From Devosia sp. ZB163 (GTDB lineage Bacteria > Pseudomonadota > Alphaproteobacteria > Rhizobiales > Devosiaceae), in the NCBI RefSeq assembly GCF_028613635.1, contig NZ_JAQRMY010000002.1, positions 930,001 to 994,000 on the forward strand: a stretch of 64,000 nt of DNA, in the 5' to 3' direction. Position numbers and translations under genes: made by a program. Shown here piece after piece: positions 18,256 through 28,537 of the stretch. Below the pieces are notes generated by a model. The model ran no database searches and had not been told where the DNA came from. It worked only from the letters and a program-made list of their open reading frames with translations. The number at the start of each line of letters is the position of its first letter. The first letter of the stretch is position 1.

Positions 18256-19142
18256 GCACGCCCGAGGGCCCGCGTCCCCAGTTTGACCCGTTCGCCAAAA
18301 GGTCATGGACTGACCTCGGCCCTCGTGTTGCTTCCGCCATCGTCCTCCTGCTGATGGCGGCCTTCGGCCTCTACTTCGGTAGCTATGTGTTCGCTGCCCT
18401 GGTCGGCGCCGTATTCGCCGGCTGCTACCGCGAATGGGAGCGGATGGTGACGCTCAGGCCGCTGACCACCACCGGCGGCATCCTCATCGGCATCCTTGCC
18501 GTGTCTGCCCTGATCTTTCCTGCCCTGGGCGCACTGGCCTCGCTCGCGCTCGTCGCGGTGGGCGCCCTTGTCGCCGGGGTCACCGGCGCGCCGGAAGCGC
18601 GGGCGTGGAGGGCAGGGGGGATGCTGTTCTACGGCATCGTGATCGTGCTTCTCCTCATGATCCGGGGGGACGCGACCTGGAACGTTCCTGGCGCATTCGA
18701 CACCGGCCTCTGGGCCGGCCTGATCCTCGGTTGCGTCATCTGGGCGACTGATACGGGAGCCTATTTCACTGGCCGTCAGGTGGGCGGAGAAAAGCTCGCG
18801 CCCGATATCTCGCCGGGCAAGACATGGTCCGGCGCCATTGGCGGCTTCGCTTTCGGCACCCTGGTCGGCCTCGTCCTGTGGCTGCTCGTCGTGCCGCAGT
18901 CACCCTGGTGGATCGGCCTCGTGCTCGCGGCAACGCTGAGCATCGTGGGGCAGGTGGGTGATCTGGCCGAGAGCGCCATCAAGCGCCGGTTCCGCATCAA
19001 GGATTCGGGCGACATCATTCCCGGGCACGGTGGCCTCATGGATCGGCTCGACAGCCTCACCTTCGGGACGATCTTCGTCTTTCTCGTCGGGGCCCTGCAC
19101 TCCGGTCTAGGCAGCGTGGCCGCAGGCTTCCTATATTGGTAA
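18252..19142 (+). CDS. cdsA: Phosphatidate cytidylyltransferase (CDP-DAG synthase)
   Basis: 296 residues with about seven to eight membrane helices between residues 20 and 290. It makes CDP-diacylglycerol, the precursor of all phospholipids. The diagnostic C-terminal signature is KDSGDIIPGHGGLMDRLDS (about residues 251-270), preceded by DTGAYFTGR and SPGKTWSGAIGG. The start is the GTG at 18252, overlapping the uppS stop. In many alphaproteobacteria dxr follows. Here the next gene is rseP after only 82 bases. Confidence 0.96.
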   Translation: MSTPEGPRPQFDPFAKRSWTDLGPRVASAIVLLLMAAFGLYFGSYVFAALVGAVFAGCYREWERMVTLRPLTTTGGILIGILAVSALIFPALGALASLALVAVGALVAGVTGAPEARAWRAGGMLFYGIVIVLLLMIRGDATWNVPGAFDTGLWAGLILGCVIWATDTGAYFTGRQVGGEKLAPDISPGKTWSGAIGGFAFGTLVGLVLWLLVVPQSPWWIGLVLAATLSIVGQVGDLAESAIKRRFRIKDSGDIIPGHGGLMDRLDSLTFGTIFVFLVGALHSGLGSVAAGFLYW

Positions 19143-19143
19143 G

Positions 19144-19161
19144 TATGGCCACTAGGCCATA
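19144..19161 (+). other. Hairpin after cdsA
   Basis: TATGGCC (19144-19150) and GGCCATA (19155-19161) form a perfect stem in the 82-base cdsA-rseP gap, the place where dxr would normally lie. No U-tract follows, so terminator function is doubtful. Confidence 0.35.
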
Positions 19162-19224
19162 TCGCAATCTCAACGCATTCCGCTCCTAGGCTCAACGAGT
19201 TAGGGGCGCCACGGAACCGACGAC

Positions 19225-20334
19225 ATGGACTTCTTGCTCTGGCTGCTTTCCTACGTGGTTCCGTTCCTCGTAGTGCTGACGATCATCGTGTTTGTGCACG
19301 AGATGGGGCACTACCTCGTCGCCCGCTGGAACGGCATCGCCGTCCAGGCCTTCTCCATCGGCTTCGGGCCCGAGCTCATCGGTTTCAACGATCGCAGCGG
19401 CACCCGCTGGCGCCTCTCGGCGATTCCCCTGGGCGGCTACGTCCGCTTCGTCGGCGACATGAACGCCGCCAGCGTTCCCGATCCCGAGGTCATCGAGCGG
19501 GCAGGGCCAGAGCTGCGCGAGCAGCTCTTCGTCAACAAGAACGTCTGGCAGCGTATCGCCGTCGTCGTGGCCGGGCCGATCGCCAACATCATCTTCACCC
19601 TGCTCGTGCTCTACGCGCTGCTTCTGGGCTATGGCCGCTACACGTTGCCGCCCGTCGTGGGGAATATCGGCCCGTGGTCCCCGGCCATGGCCGCCGGTCT
19701 CTCGGAGGGTGATCGCATCCTCTCCGTCGACGGCTACAAGGTTCGCGGCTTCGAGGATTTCCAGCGTCTCGTGGCCACCGCGCCGGAGCGCACGATATCG
19801 ATCGTGCTGGATCGCGATGGCGAGACCCGATCCATCGCCGCAACCCCTGATGCCGTCGAATCGACCGACCGCTTCGGCAACACCCACCGCATCGGCCGGC
19901 TTGGGGTGACCAACCAGGTCGGCCAGCAGGATGTCGAGCTCTACCGCCCCGATCCGGTCGAGGCCATCGGCATGACCTTCGAGGAAGTCCGGTTCATCAT
20001 CGATCGCACCGTGGCGTTCCTCGGCGATTTCTTCGTCGGCCGCGGCGACGTTGAGCAGCTCGGCGGCCCGATCAAGGTCGCGACCGTCTCGCAGCAGGTG
20101 GCGACGCTCGGAATCATCCCGTTGATCAACCTGATGGCGCTGCTGTCGCTCAACATCGGCATCTTCAACCTGTTGCCGATCCCGATGCTGGATGGCGGGC
20201 ACCTCGTCTACTATCTGGCCGAGGCCATCCGCGGGCGGCCGCTGCCGCAGCGGGTTCAGGACATCGGCTACCGGTTCGGACTCGCGATCGTCTTCACGCT
20301 CATGATTTTCACGATCATCAACGACCTGTTCTGA
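19225..20334 (+). CDS. rseP: RseP/MmpA-type site-2 membrane metalloprotease
   Basis: 369 residues. The zinc-binding HEMGH motif is at residues 25-29 inside the first membrane helix, and the third ligand is in PIPMLDGGHLVYY (about residues 318-330). A PDZ domain lies between them (about 120-210, NIGPWSPAMAAGLSEGDRI). Site-2 proteases cleave anti-sigma factors or polar-protein anchors within the membrane after a first periplasmic cut. The usual context, upstream of bamA, is preserved. One PDZ domain is visible, where the E. coli protein has two. Confidence 0.95.
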   Translation: MDFLLWLLSYVVPFLVVLTIIVFVHEMGHYLVARWNGIAVQAFSIGFGPELIGFNDRSGTRWRLSAIPLGGYVRFVGDMNAASVPDPEVIERAGPELREQLFVNKNVWQRIAVVVAGPIANIIFTLLVLYALLLGYGRYTLPPVVGNIGPWSPAMAAGLSEGDRILSVDGYKVRGFEDFQRLVATAPERTISIVLDRDGETRSIAATPDAVESTDRFGNTHRIGRLGVTNQVGQQDVELYRPDPVEAIGMTFEEVRFIIDRTVAFLGDFFVGRGDVEQLGGPIKVATVSQQVATLGIIPLINLMALLSLNIGIFNLLPIPMLDGGHLVYYLAEAIRGRPLPQRVQDIGYRFGLAIVFTLMIFTIINDLF

Positions 20335-20612
20335 GCGATTCCACGCGACAAACGTCTGTGGACAGCCCGGTGGCGCCATATTAGCGCCCCCGCTGCGCCC
20401 CATTTTGAATACCGAGCATTCTGGGTGTTAACCCTTGGATAAGCTTGGTTTTCTAGGTGTTGCAGGAATGCACGGCGGCCAATCTTTCGCTAACCTCGAG
20501 GGGTGTCGCGGCTTGTCCGTGGTTAAAAATCCAGTAAAAGCACTCAATGGAGTGAACTGGGGTGCTGTGCATGGCGATTCCCCGGCTTAGGTCGCAAGAG
20601 GCAACAAGAATC
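20335..20612 (+). promoter_or_regulatory. rseP-bamA intergenic region
   Basis: 278 bases without a supported gene. It holds a small GGCGC/GCGCC hairpin shortly after rseP and a near-CtrA-type sequence, TTAA-N7-ATAA (20428-20442, one mismatch). AT-rich patches further down could hold the bamA promoter, but no pair of hexamers is convincing. The bamA frame is open from 20562, so the end of this region may be translated. Confidence 0.3.
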
Positions 20613-22742
20613 ATGACGAACCCGAAAAAGCTGATGCGCGGTATGTATCTGGCGCTCGCCCTCGCGGTAGCGGCCCCACTCGCCGGCATCGGTGTCTCCT
20701 TCATCGGGGTCGACGCTGTTCAGGCCCAGCAAGCACGGCTGGTTTCTGCCGTGCTGTTCGAGGGCAATAGCGGCTTCTCGGATTCCCAGCTCCTCGCGAT
20801 GGTCAACGTCGGCGCGCAAAGCACGTTCACCGAGAGCAGCCTCGCGTCCGACGCCGAGTCCATCCGCCTGGCCTATGTGGGCAAGGGCTACACGGGAGTG
20901 ACCGTTGCCCCCCGCGTCGAGCAATCCGAGAATGGTCGCGCCCGCGTCACCTTCGTGGTGAATGAGGGGCAGCGCACTGGCATTGCCGCGATCAACTTCA
21001 CCGGCAATAATTCGATTGGCGCCGGTACGCTGAAGTCGGTCATCCGCACCCGTGAGACGGGCCTGCTCAGCTGGCTGTTCCGCGACGACGCGTTCAGCGA
21101 GGACATGCTGCAGATCGATAAGGGTCTGATCGAGCTCTATTACATGAACCACGGCTACCCGGACGCGCAGGTTACCTCCGCCGTCGGCGAGTTTGATGCG
21201 GCTCGCAACGCGTATTTCGTGAACTTCACCATCAGCGAGGGCGAGCGCTACCGCTTCGGCGAGATCGGCGTCGAGACCTCGATTGCAGGCCTTAATCCCA
21301 ACGCACTGAATGCCAGCATCCGCACCGGCAAGGGCGGCATCTACTCGCTGGCAGATCTGCAGAAGACGCAGGAAGCGATGGCCTTCGAGGCCACGGCCCA
21401 GGGTTACGCCTTCGCCGACGTGCGTCCGCGTGTCGATCGCGACGTCACCAACAGCACGTTCAACGTGACTTACCTGGTGGACGAGGGCGCGCGCATCTAT
21501 GTCGAGCGCATCAACATCGCTGGTAACACCAAGACCCGCGACGCCGTGATCCGCCGCGAGCTGGATTTTGGTGAAGGCGACCCCTTCAACCGTTCGATGA
21601 TGACGCGCGGCAAGGCCAATATCGAGCGGCTCGGCTTCTTCAAGCTGGTCAATATCGACCTGCAGCCCGGCAGTGCACCCGACAAGGTCACGATCAACAT
21701 CCTCGTCGAGGAGCAGTCGACCGGTGACTATGGTCTCACCGCTGGCTACGACTCGAGCGCCGGTATCCTGGGCGAAGTGTCGATCACCGAGCGCAACTTC
21801 CTCGGTCGCGGCCAGTATGTCCGCGCTGCCGTGAGCGCCTCGCAGAACGGCCAGAGCTACGACTTCTCGTTCACCGAGCCCCGCTTCATGGGCCTGCGCG
21901 TGTCGTCCGGCTTCGACGTCTATCATCGCGTCGTCAATGAGACCGACAGCAACGTCTATGGTTCGACTGCAACCGGTGGCCAGGTTCGCTTCGGCGCCCC
22001 GATCACCACTGACCTGTCGGCCTCGGTGTTTACCGGTCTCGAGACCAAGAAGATCGAAGACGCGAAGGGCGACCCTTCGGTGATCGTTGTGGATGGCCAA
22101 GATTACAACAAGGCTTGGCTCGGTTACTCGTTGGTTTACAACACCCTCGACGACACGAAGCGTCCGAGCGAGGGCTTCTACGGCACGTTCAGTCAGCAGT
22201 ATATCGGCTGGGACTTCAACCTTCTGAAGACGGAGGTCAAGGGCCGGTACTTCATGCCCCTCCTCTCCGACTGGAATGTCATCGGCAGCGTGAAGGGTCA
22301 GGCTGGCTATATTACCTCGCTTGACGATGATGCGGTGTTCCCGCTCGAGGCGTTCCGTAGCGCTGGTTCGCTGGTGCGCGGCTTCCAGAGCGGCGGGATG
22401 GGCCCGAGGGCGAACACTGCTTCCGATGAACTGCTCGGCTACACAACCTATGCGGGCCTGTCGGCCGAAATCGAGTTCCCGATCCCGATCCTGCCGGAGA
22501 CCTACGGCGTGCGCGGCGCGGTCTGGGCGGATGCAGCCTGGATCGATGGCAGCGGCAACAGCACCCCGGCCGTTCCGATCGCCCCGGGCAGCATCGACGA
22601 GAACTTCAAGTCGTCGGTTGGTGCGTCGATCATCTGGGACAGCCCGTTTGGCCCGCTGCGTGGCGACTTCGCCCACGTGCTGAGCAAGGCGACGGACGAC
22701 GAGACCCAGGTCTTCACGCTCACCCTGCAGCAGCTGCTGTAA
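20613..22742 (+). CDS. bamA: Outer membrane protein assembly factor BamA
   Basis: 709 residues from the ATG at 20613; in-frame ATGs at 20562 and 20571 are alternatives. A signal peptide is visible: KKLMRG, a hydrophobic core and cleavage near VQAQQ. I count four POTRA-like modules by eye: about residues 42-120 starting ARLVSAVLFEGN, 121-215, 216-300, and 301-375 starting ARIYVERINIAGN, followed by a beta-barrel of about 330 residues. BamA normally has five POTRAs and about 780 residues. Comparison with the E. coli order suggests that the first is missing. The barrel ends FTLTLQQLL, without the usual C-terminal phenylalanine. BamA inserts beta-barrel proteins in the outer membrane. Confidence 0.93.
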   Translation: MTNPKKLMRGMYLALALAVAAPLAGIGVSFIGVDAVQAQQARLVSAVLFEGNSGFSDSQLLAMVNVGAQSTFTESSLASDAESIRLAYVGKGYTGVTVAPRVEQSENGRARVTFVVNEGQRTGIAAINFTGNNSIGAGTLKSVIRTRETGLLSWLFRDDAFSEDMLQIDKGLIELYYMNHGYPDAQVTSAVGEFDAARNAYFVNFTISEGERYRFGEIGVETSIAGLNPNALNASIRTGKGGIYSLADLQKTQEAMAFEATAQGYAFADVRPRVDRDVTNSTFNVTYLVDEGARIYVERINIAGNTKTRDAVIRRELDFGEGDPFNRSMMTRGKANIERLGFFKLVNIDLQPGSAPDKVTINILVEEQSTGDYGLTAGYDSSAGILGEVSITERNFLGRGQYVRAAVSASQNGQSYDFSFTEPRFMGLRVSSGFDVYHRVVNETDSNVYGSTATGGQVRFGAPITTDLSASVFTGLETKKIEDAKGDPSVIVVDGQDYNKAWLGYSLVYNTLDDTKRPSEGFYGTFSQQYIGWDFNLLKTEVKGRYFMPLLSDWNVIGSVKGQAGYITSLDDDAVFPLEAFRSAGSLVRGFQSGGMGPRANTASDELLGYTTYAGLSAEIEFPIPILPETYGVRGAVWADAAWIDGSGNSTPAVPIAPGSIDENFKSSVGASIIWDSPFGPLRGDFAHVLSKATDDETQVFTLTLQQLL

Positions 22743-22748
22743 TCAGTC

Positions 22749-22778
22749 GGGCCGGCGGAAACGCCGGCCCTTTCCTTT
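22749..22778 (+). terminator. bamA terminator
   Basis: GGGCCGGCG (22749-22757) and CGCCGGCCC (22762-22770) form a perfect 9-bp stem with a GAAA tetraloop, followed by TTTCCTTT. It starts 7 bases after the bamA stop. Confidence 0.85.
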
Positions 22779-22782
22779 GCGC

Positions 22783-22814
22783 CAAGGCCGCGGGGCGGTT
22801 GCCCAGCGGCCTTG
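22783..22814 (+). other. Second hairpin between bamA and lpxD
   Basis: CAAGGCCGC (22783-22791) and GCGGCCTTG (22806-22814) form a perfect 9-bp stem with a 14-base loop, followed by TTGTTTG. It may be a back-up terminator. It covers the first codons of the longest possible lpxD frame (22799), which favours the later lpxD start. Confidence 0.5.
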
Positions 22815-22834
22815 TTGTTTGTAAACACACGCCC

Positions 22835-23863
22835 ATGGTCGATACGCGTTTCCATTCTTCGTCGGAGCCGATCTCGCTTGGTGTCGTGCTCTCGACACTC
22901 GGCCGCGACACGGGCTACGACAGCAGCCGGGCAGCCGGCATGATGATTTCCGGCGCCGAGGAGCTGCATCTCGCGGGGAGCGACCACATCGCCTTCGCCG
23001 CTCAGGCCGAGTATCGCCCGGTGCTCGCTGAAACCAAGGCAGGGGCTGTCATCGTCCACCCGTCGCTGGCTGCCGACGTCCCGTCAGGTAGCTTCGCCAT
23101 CGTGGATGTCCGGCCGCATGACCTGTTCGTGGATCTGCTCGACCGGCTCTACCCGATGGGCACCCGCGATGTCGCCAAGGGCTTGCTCGAGATCGGTGGC
23201 CCCGCGCCTTACCTCGAGGAGGGTGTGCGCCTCGGCGCCAACGTCGTGCTCGGCCCCGGCGTCGAGATCGGGCGCAACACCATCATCGGCCCCAACACGG
23301 TGATCGGCCGCGGCGTCGCCATCGGGCGCAACGCCGTCATCGGGCCCAACGTCACCATCGAGTGCGCCTATCTTGGCAACAATGTCGTGGTCCACACCGG
23401 CGCCCGCATAGGCACCGAGGGATTCGGCTGGCTCGGCCATGGCCGCACCAACCGCAAGGTTCCCCAGCTCGGCCGTGCCATCATCCAGGATGGCGTCGAG
23501 ATCGGCGCCAATACTACGATCGACAGGGGCGCTCTGGGCGATACGGTGATCGGTGAAGGCACCAAGATCGACAATCTCGTGCAGATTGGCCACAATTGTC
23601 ACATTGGACGCTATTGCCTGATCGCCGCGCATTGCGGTCTCTCGGGATCGACGGTACTTGAGGATTCCGTCCTAATGGGCGGCCGGGCCTCGACTGTTGG
23701 TCATCTGACAGTAGGCAAGGGCACCGTGATCATGGGGGCAGGGGTCGCTACCAAGGACATCCCTCCCGGCTCCAAGGTGGGCGGCTATCCGGCTCAGGAC
23801 GTGCGAAAATGGTGGCGCGAGGTCGCCACGTTGCGGCGACTGAATCAAAGGGGACTAGAGTGA
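22835..23863 (+). CDS. lpxD: UDP-3-O-acyl-glucosamine N-acyltransferase
   Basis: 342 residues from the ATG at 22835 (MVDTRFHSS). The 12 upstream codons overlap a hairpin and are unlikely to be used. The N-terminal uridine-binding domain is followed by a left-handed beta-helix of hexapeptide repeats, seen as [19 protein letters not shown] and many similar turns (about residues 130-300). The catalytic histidine is in [10 protein letters not shown]. The C-terminal helix starts after [12 protein letters not shown]. It adds the second 3-hydroxyacyl chain in lipid A synthesis. The stop overlaps the fabZ GTG start. Confidence 0.96.
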   Translation: MVDTRFHSSSEPISLGVVLSTLGRDTGYDSSRAAGMMISGAEELHLAGSDHIAFAAQAEYRPVLAETKAGAVIVHPSLAADVPSGSFAIVDVRPHDLFVDLLDRLYPMGTRDVAKGLLEIGGPAPYLEEGVRLGANVVLGPGVEIGRNTIIGPNTVIGRGVAIGRNAVIGPNVTIECAYLGNNVVVHTGARIGTEGFGWLGHGRTNRKVPQLGRAIIQDGVEIGANTTIDRGALGDTVIGEGTKIDNLVQIGHNCHIGRYCLIAAHCGLSGSTVLEDSVLMGGRASTVGHLTVGKGTVIMGAGVATKDIPPGSKVGGYPAQDVRKWWREVATLRRLNQRGLE

Positions 23864-24348
23864 CGGTTACGAATGAGGCACCAGCGACCGAGACGAGGGA
23901 ACTTTCCTCGATGGATATCCAGGATATCCTCAGGGTCCTGCCGCACCGCTACCCGTTCCTGTTGATCGACAAGATCATTGACGTGGATGCGGACAATTCC
24001 GGCATCGGCATCAAGAACGTGACGTTCAACGAGCCGATCTTCCAGGGGCACTTCCCGGGTGAGCCAGTGTTCCCCGGCGTGCTCATCATCGAGGGAATGG
24101 CGCAGACCGCCGGCGCGATGGCCATTGCAGCCGGCGCGGCCGCTGGCGTCGATCACATCGTCTATTTGCTGACGGTCGACAAATGCAAGTTCCGCAAGCC
24201 GGCCAAGCCGGGTGACCGGATCGAATACCACATCAGGAAGTTGCGCCGGCGCATGAGCATGGGCTGGTTTGAAGCCAAGGCCATCGTCGACGGCGTGGTC
24301 ATCGCCGAGGCCGAGGTCGGCGCCATGGTCAGCCCCAGCGAGAAGTAA
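23860..24348 (+). CDS. fabZ: (3R)-hydroxyacyl-ACP dehydratase FabZ
   Basis: 162 residues from the GTG at 23860, which overlaps the lpxD stop (GTGA). An upstream ATG in frame at 23809 lies inside lpxD and is unlikely. It has the hotdog-fold active site [20 protein letters not shown], with catalytic histidine about 64 and glutamate about 78, and the [11 protein letters not shown] motif. FabZ dehydrates hydroxyacyl-ACP in fatty-acid elongation. Its place between lpxD and lpxA links fatty-acid and lipid A synthesis, which compete for hydroxyacyl-ACP. Confidence 0.96.
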   Translation: MTVTNEAPATETRELSSMDIQDILRVLPHRYPFLLIDKIIDVDADNSGIGIKNVTFNEPIFQGHFPGEPVFPGVLIIEGMAQTAGAMAIAAGAAAGVDHIVYLLTVDKCKFRKPAKPGDRIEYHIRKLRRRMSMGWFEAKAIVDGVVIAEAEVGAMVSPSEK

Positions 24349-24349
24349 C

Positions 24350-25156
24350 TTGCCAGCATCCGTTCATCCCTCGGCCATCGTCGAACCGGGTGCCCAACTC
24401 GCCGACGGCGTAAAGGTCGGCCCGTTCTGCCACGTCGGTGCGAATGTCCAGCTTGGCGCCAATGTCGAGCTCATCTCGCATGTCGTGGTGGCTGGCCATA
24501 CCAGCATCGGTGCCGACACCCGGGTCTATCCGTTCGCCTCGCTTGGCCAGCCACCGCAGGACCTCAAGTACCACGGCGAGCAGAGCCGCCTCATCATCGG
24601 CGAGCGGTGCCAGATCCGCGAGAGCGCGACGGTCCATCTCGGCACCGAGGGTGGCGGCATGGAAACCCGCATCGGCGATGACTGCCTTCTGATGACGGCG
24701 TGTCACATCGCGCACGATTGCATCGTCGGCAACAACGTCATCATCGCAGCGTATGTCGGGCTCGCCGGCCACTGTCACATCGGCAACTACGTGGCCTTCG
24801 GCGGCATGACCGGTGTCCACCAGTTCGTTCGCATCGGCGACCACGCCTTCATCGGCGGCTATTCCATGATCCACGCCGACGTGATCCCCTACGGCATGGC
24901 GCTGGGCAACCGGGCACGGCTCGCCGGCCTGAACCTCGTCGGCCTCAAGCGCCGCAAGTTCGACCGCGAAGCCATCCACGCCCTCCGCGCCGCCTATCGC
25001 ATGATCTTTGCTTCCGAGGGCACCCTGAAGGAGCGCGTCGAGGACGCCGCCGAGCTCTTTGCCAATGAGCCGCTCGTCCAGGACGTCGTTTCCTTCATCA
25101 CCGCCGCCAACGACAGGCCGATCTGTCTGCCGGCCGACGTCGCGACCGAAGAGTAA
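24350..25156 (+). CDS. lpxA: UDP-GlcNAc O-acyltransferase
   Basis: 268 residues if it starts at the TTG at 24350, one base after the fabZ stop. The frame runs back to 24269, but those residues have no family character, and PASVHPSAIVEPGAQL is the usual LpxA beginning. The left-handed beta-helix repeats extend to about residue 190, the active-site region is AGHCHIGNYVAFGGMTGVHQ, and the helical C-terminal domain follows NLVGLKRRKF. It catalyses the first step of lipid A synthesis. AGCGAGAAG just upstream may serve as ribosome-binding site. Confidence 0.95.
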   Translation: MPASVHPSAIVEPGAQLADGVKVGPFCHVGANVQLGANVELISHVVVAGHTSIGADTRVYPFASLGQPPQDLKYHGEQSRLIIGERCQIRESATVHLGTEGGGMETRIGDDCLLMTACHIAHDCIVGNNVIIAAYVGLAGHCHIGNYVAFGGMTGVHQFVRIGDHAFIGGYSMIHADVIPYGMALGNRARLAGLNLVGLKRRKFDREAIHALRAAYRMIFASEGTLKERVEDAAELFANEPLVQDVVSFITAANDRPICLPADVATEE

Positions 25157-25971
25157 TGTCGCGCCGGCTGGCGATCATTGCTGGCGCCGGCGTGCTTGCT
25201 CCGGCGGTTGCCAGAGCCGCGCTCGCGACCGGGGACACGGTGCAGATCGTCGCCCTTGCCGACATCGACGCCCCCGAAGGGGCCGTTGCAATCAGGGCAA
25301 CGCTGGCGGAGCCGCAACTGGTCATCGGGGCGGTCCGGCAGTTCGGCGCTTCGCACCTCGTCCTCGCCGGCGCCGTCAGTCTCGATGATGCCGCGCGCGT
25401 GCGCCTCGCAGGCGCGCTTGGCAGCGCCGACGGGGAAGGGCGCGGCGACGCTGCCCTCTCGGGCCTCGCAGGCCAGCTCGAGAAGCTGACCGGCGCTAAG
25501 CTGATCGGTGCGCATGAGGTGGTGGGCAGCCTGCTCGCGCCGGAAGGCCTGATAGCCGGTCCTGACCTCTCCGCCGAGACGACTGGGACGGCCCGCCTCG
25601 CCCTCGAAGCGGCGCGCGCCATTGGCCGGCTCGACCTCGGCCAAGCCGCTGTCGCACAAGGCCGCCGGATCCTCGCCGCGGAAGATGCAGCCGGCACCGA
25701 CGAGCTCATCGCGCGGATCGCCACCTATCGCCAGCGCGGGCTCATTGCCGGCACCGCTCCACTGGTCCTCGCCAAGGCCAGCAAGCCCGACCAGCCACTA
25801 CAGATCGATCTGCCCGCCATTGGCCCCACCACGGTAGCCAACGCGGCCGCCGCCGGCATCGCGGTTATCGCCGTGGAAGCCGGACGTACCCTCGTCCTCG
25901 ATCGTGCCGACCTTGAACAAGCTGCTATCGCCGCCGGCGTGACGGTCATCGGCCTCGCCACCAATGGCTGA
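25156..25971 (+). CDS. lpxI: UDP-2,3-diacylglucosamine pyrophosphatase LpxI
   Basis: 271 residues, the DUF1009 family enzyme that replaces LpxH in alphaproteobacteria. The N-terminus (RRLAIIAGAGVLAPAVARAA) matches the family's Rossmann-like domain. The C-terminal part holds LVLAKASKPDQPLQIDLPAI and GPTTVANAAAAGIAV, the usual KxxKPxQdxRxDlPxxGxxTv block, here slightly divergent. It hydrolyses UDP-2,3-diacyl-GlcN to lipid X and UMP. The start codon overlaps the lpxA stop (TAATG) and its end overlaps lpxB by 8 bases. Confidence 0.92.
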   Translation: MSRRLAIIAGAGVLAPAVARAALATGDTVQIVALADIDAPEGAVAIRATLAEPQLVIGAVRQFGASHLVLAGAVSLDDAARVRLAGALGSADGEGRGDAALSGLAGQLEKLTGAKLIGAHEVVGSLLAPEGLIAGPDLSAETTGTARLALEAARAIGRLDLGQAAVAQGRRILAAEDAAGTDELIARIATYRQRGLIAGTAPLVLAKASKPDQPLQIDLPAIGPTTVANAAAAGIAVIAVEAGRTLVLDRADLEQAAIAAGVTVIGLATNG

Positions 25972-27084
25972 ACCGCTACGCCTGTTCATCCTCTCCGGCG
26001 AAGCGTCGGGCGACATCATCGGTGCCGACCTGATCCGGCGGCTACGCACCCGCACCGAGCTGGAACTCGTGGGTGTCGGCGGCCAGGAGATGCAGGGCGA
26101 GGGTCTCCGCAGTCTCTACCCGATGGAGAACCTGTCGGTGATGGGCTGGAGCGACGTTCTGAAGCGCCTGCCGCTCCTCCTGTGGCGGGTCCGACAGACA
26201 GCCGCCGCCATTCTCCGCATGCGGCCGGACGCGGTCGTCCTCGTCGATTCCCAGGTCTTTGCCAAGGCGGTGGCCGAACGCGTGCGGCGCGTCGCGCCCG
26301 ACCTGCCCATGGTGCTCTACGTCTCCCCGACCGTGTGGGCATGGAAACCAGAGCGGGCCGCCGAACTCAGGCCGATCTTCAACGAAGTCCTGGCCATCCT
26401 GCCCTTCGAACCCAGGGTAATGGCGGATCTCGGTGGTCCGCCGACCTCGTTCGTCGGGCATCCTGCGCTCGGCCGCTATACCACGCGCGCCACCCAGCCG
26501 GAGCGCGGTCCGCTGCTCCTGCTGCCCGGCAGCCGTATCGGCGAAGTCCGCCGCCACCTCGGCCTGATGCGGCAAGCCGCCGAGAGCCTCCGATCGCACC
26601 CGCGGATAAGCGGCTTCGTCATCCCAACGTTGCCCTCGCTGATGGATCGGCTGAAGCGCGAAACGGCCACCTGGAGCGTTCCAGTCGAGATCGTGACCGG
26701 CCCTGCGCGCCGTACGGCCTTCGAAACTGCCTATGCGGCCTTTGCCGTCAGCGGTACGATCACCCTCGAGCTGGCGCTATCCGGTGTGCCGATGGTCGCC
26801 GCCTACGTGGCCGACCCCCACCAGGCCAAACGCGCCAAGAAGCTCCCGCATCCGATCGTGATGAGCCTGCCTAACCTGATCCTGGGCCAGCCGGCCGTGC
26901 CCGAGCTGCAGTTCGCCGATCCCGATGCCCCGCGCTCCATCGAGCCGCTGGTCCAACTGCTCGACGATTCTTCGGCAGTCGCCGCTCAGTTGGCGGCCTT
27001 CCGCGAGATGCGCACCCTGATGCAAAAAGGGGCGCCCGAGGCGCCCCTTGTCGATCCCGCCGAGCGGGTCTTGGCCGTTGCCGA

Positions 27085-27109
<25 letters not shown>
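25964..27109 (+). CDS. lpxB: Lipid-A-disaccharide synthase
   Basis: 381 residues, family GT19. It condenses lipid X with UDP-diacylglucosamine. Motifs are [17 protein letters not shown] (about residues 8-24), [15 protein letters not shown] (about 118-132), [14 protein letters not shown] and [16 protein letters not shown] (about 263-278). The last 25 bases overlap the end of the convergent gltA. The codons at 27024-27049 also contain the gltA terminator hairpin, encoding QKGAPEAPL in this protein. The C-terminus is therefore likely shaped by a second constraint. Confidence 0.95.
27024..27049 (-). terminator. gltA terminator inside lpxB coding sequence
   Basis: On the minus strand AAGGGGCGCC (27040-27049) pairs with GGCGCCCCTT (27027-27036) across a 3-nt loop. 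The T-rich 3' flank, TTTTT, comes from 27024-27028. It begins 35 bases after the gltA stop and lies wholly within the lpxB reading frame of the opposite strand. Confidence 0.8.
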
Positions 27110-28377
<1,268 letters not shown>

Positions 28378-28457
28378 GTATCGCTCTCCTTTTGGGCCGT
28401 TTGCGCCCGCGCGTAGGAAAGGAGCGGGCAGGCCGGATCGTCGTTAAGGGGCAGTTC

Positions 28458-28486
28458 GGTGTGGGGTATCCCATATACCCCACACC
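28458..28486. promoter_or_regulatory. Perfect 12-bp inverted repeat between gltX and gltA
   Basis: GGTGTGGGGTAT (28458-28469) and ATACCCCACACC (28475-28486) are perfectly complementary with a 5-base spacer. It lies about 50 bases after the gltX stop and 80 bases before the gltA start. No U-run follows on the minus strand. It could be a factor-dependent terminator for gltX or a dyad operator for gltA. Confidence 0.5.
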
Positions 28487-28537
28487 ACGCAACAGGTGGG
28501 TGAATAGGGCTGACCTAATTACAGAACCCAATACATA

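Noticed and set aside
20428-20442. CtrA box TTAA-N7-ATAA upstream of bamA
   Set aside because: One mismatch and no recognisable promoter beside it.
20544-22676. 710-codon minus-strand frame opposite bamA, and similar long antisense frames opposite proS, dnaE, pyrG and lolC
   Set aside because: Typical antisense frames of GC-rich genes, with no family motifs and no upstream ribosome-binding sites.
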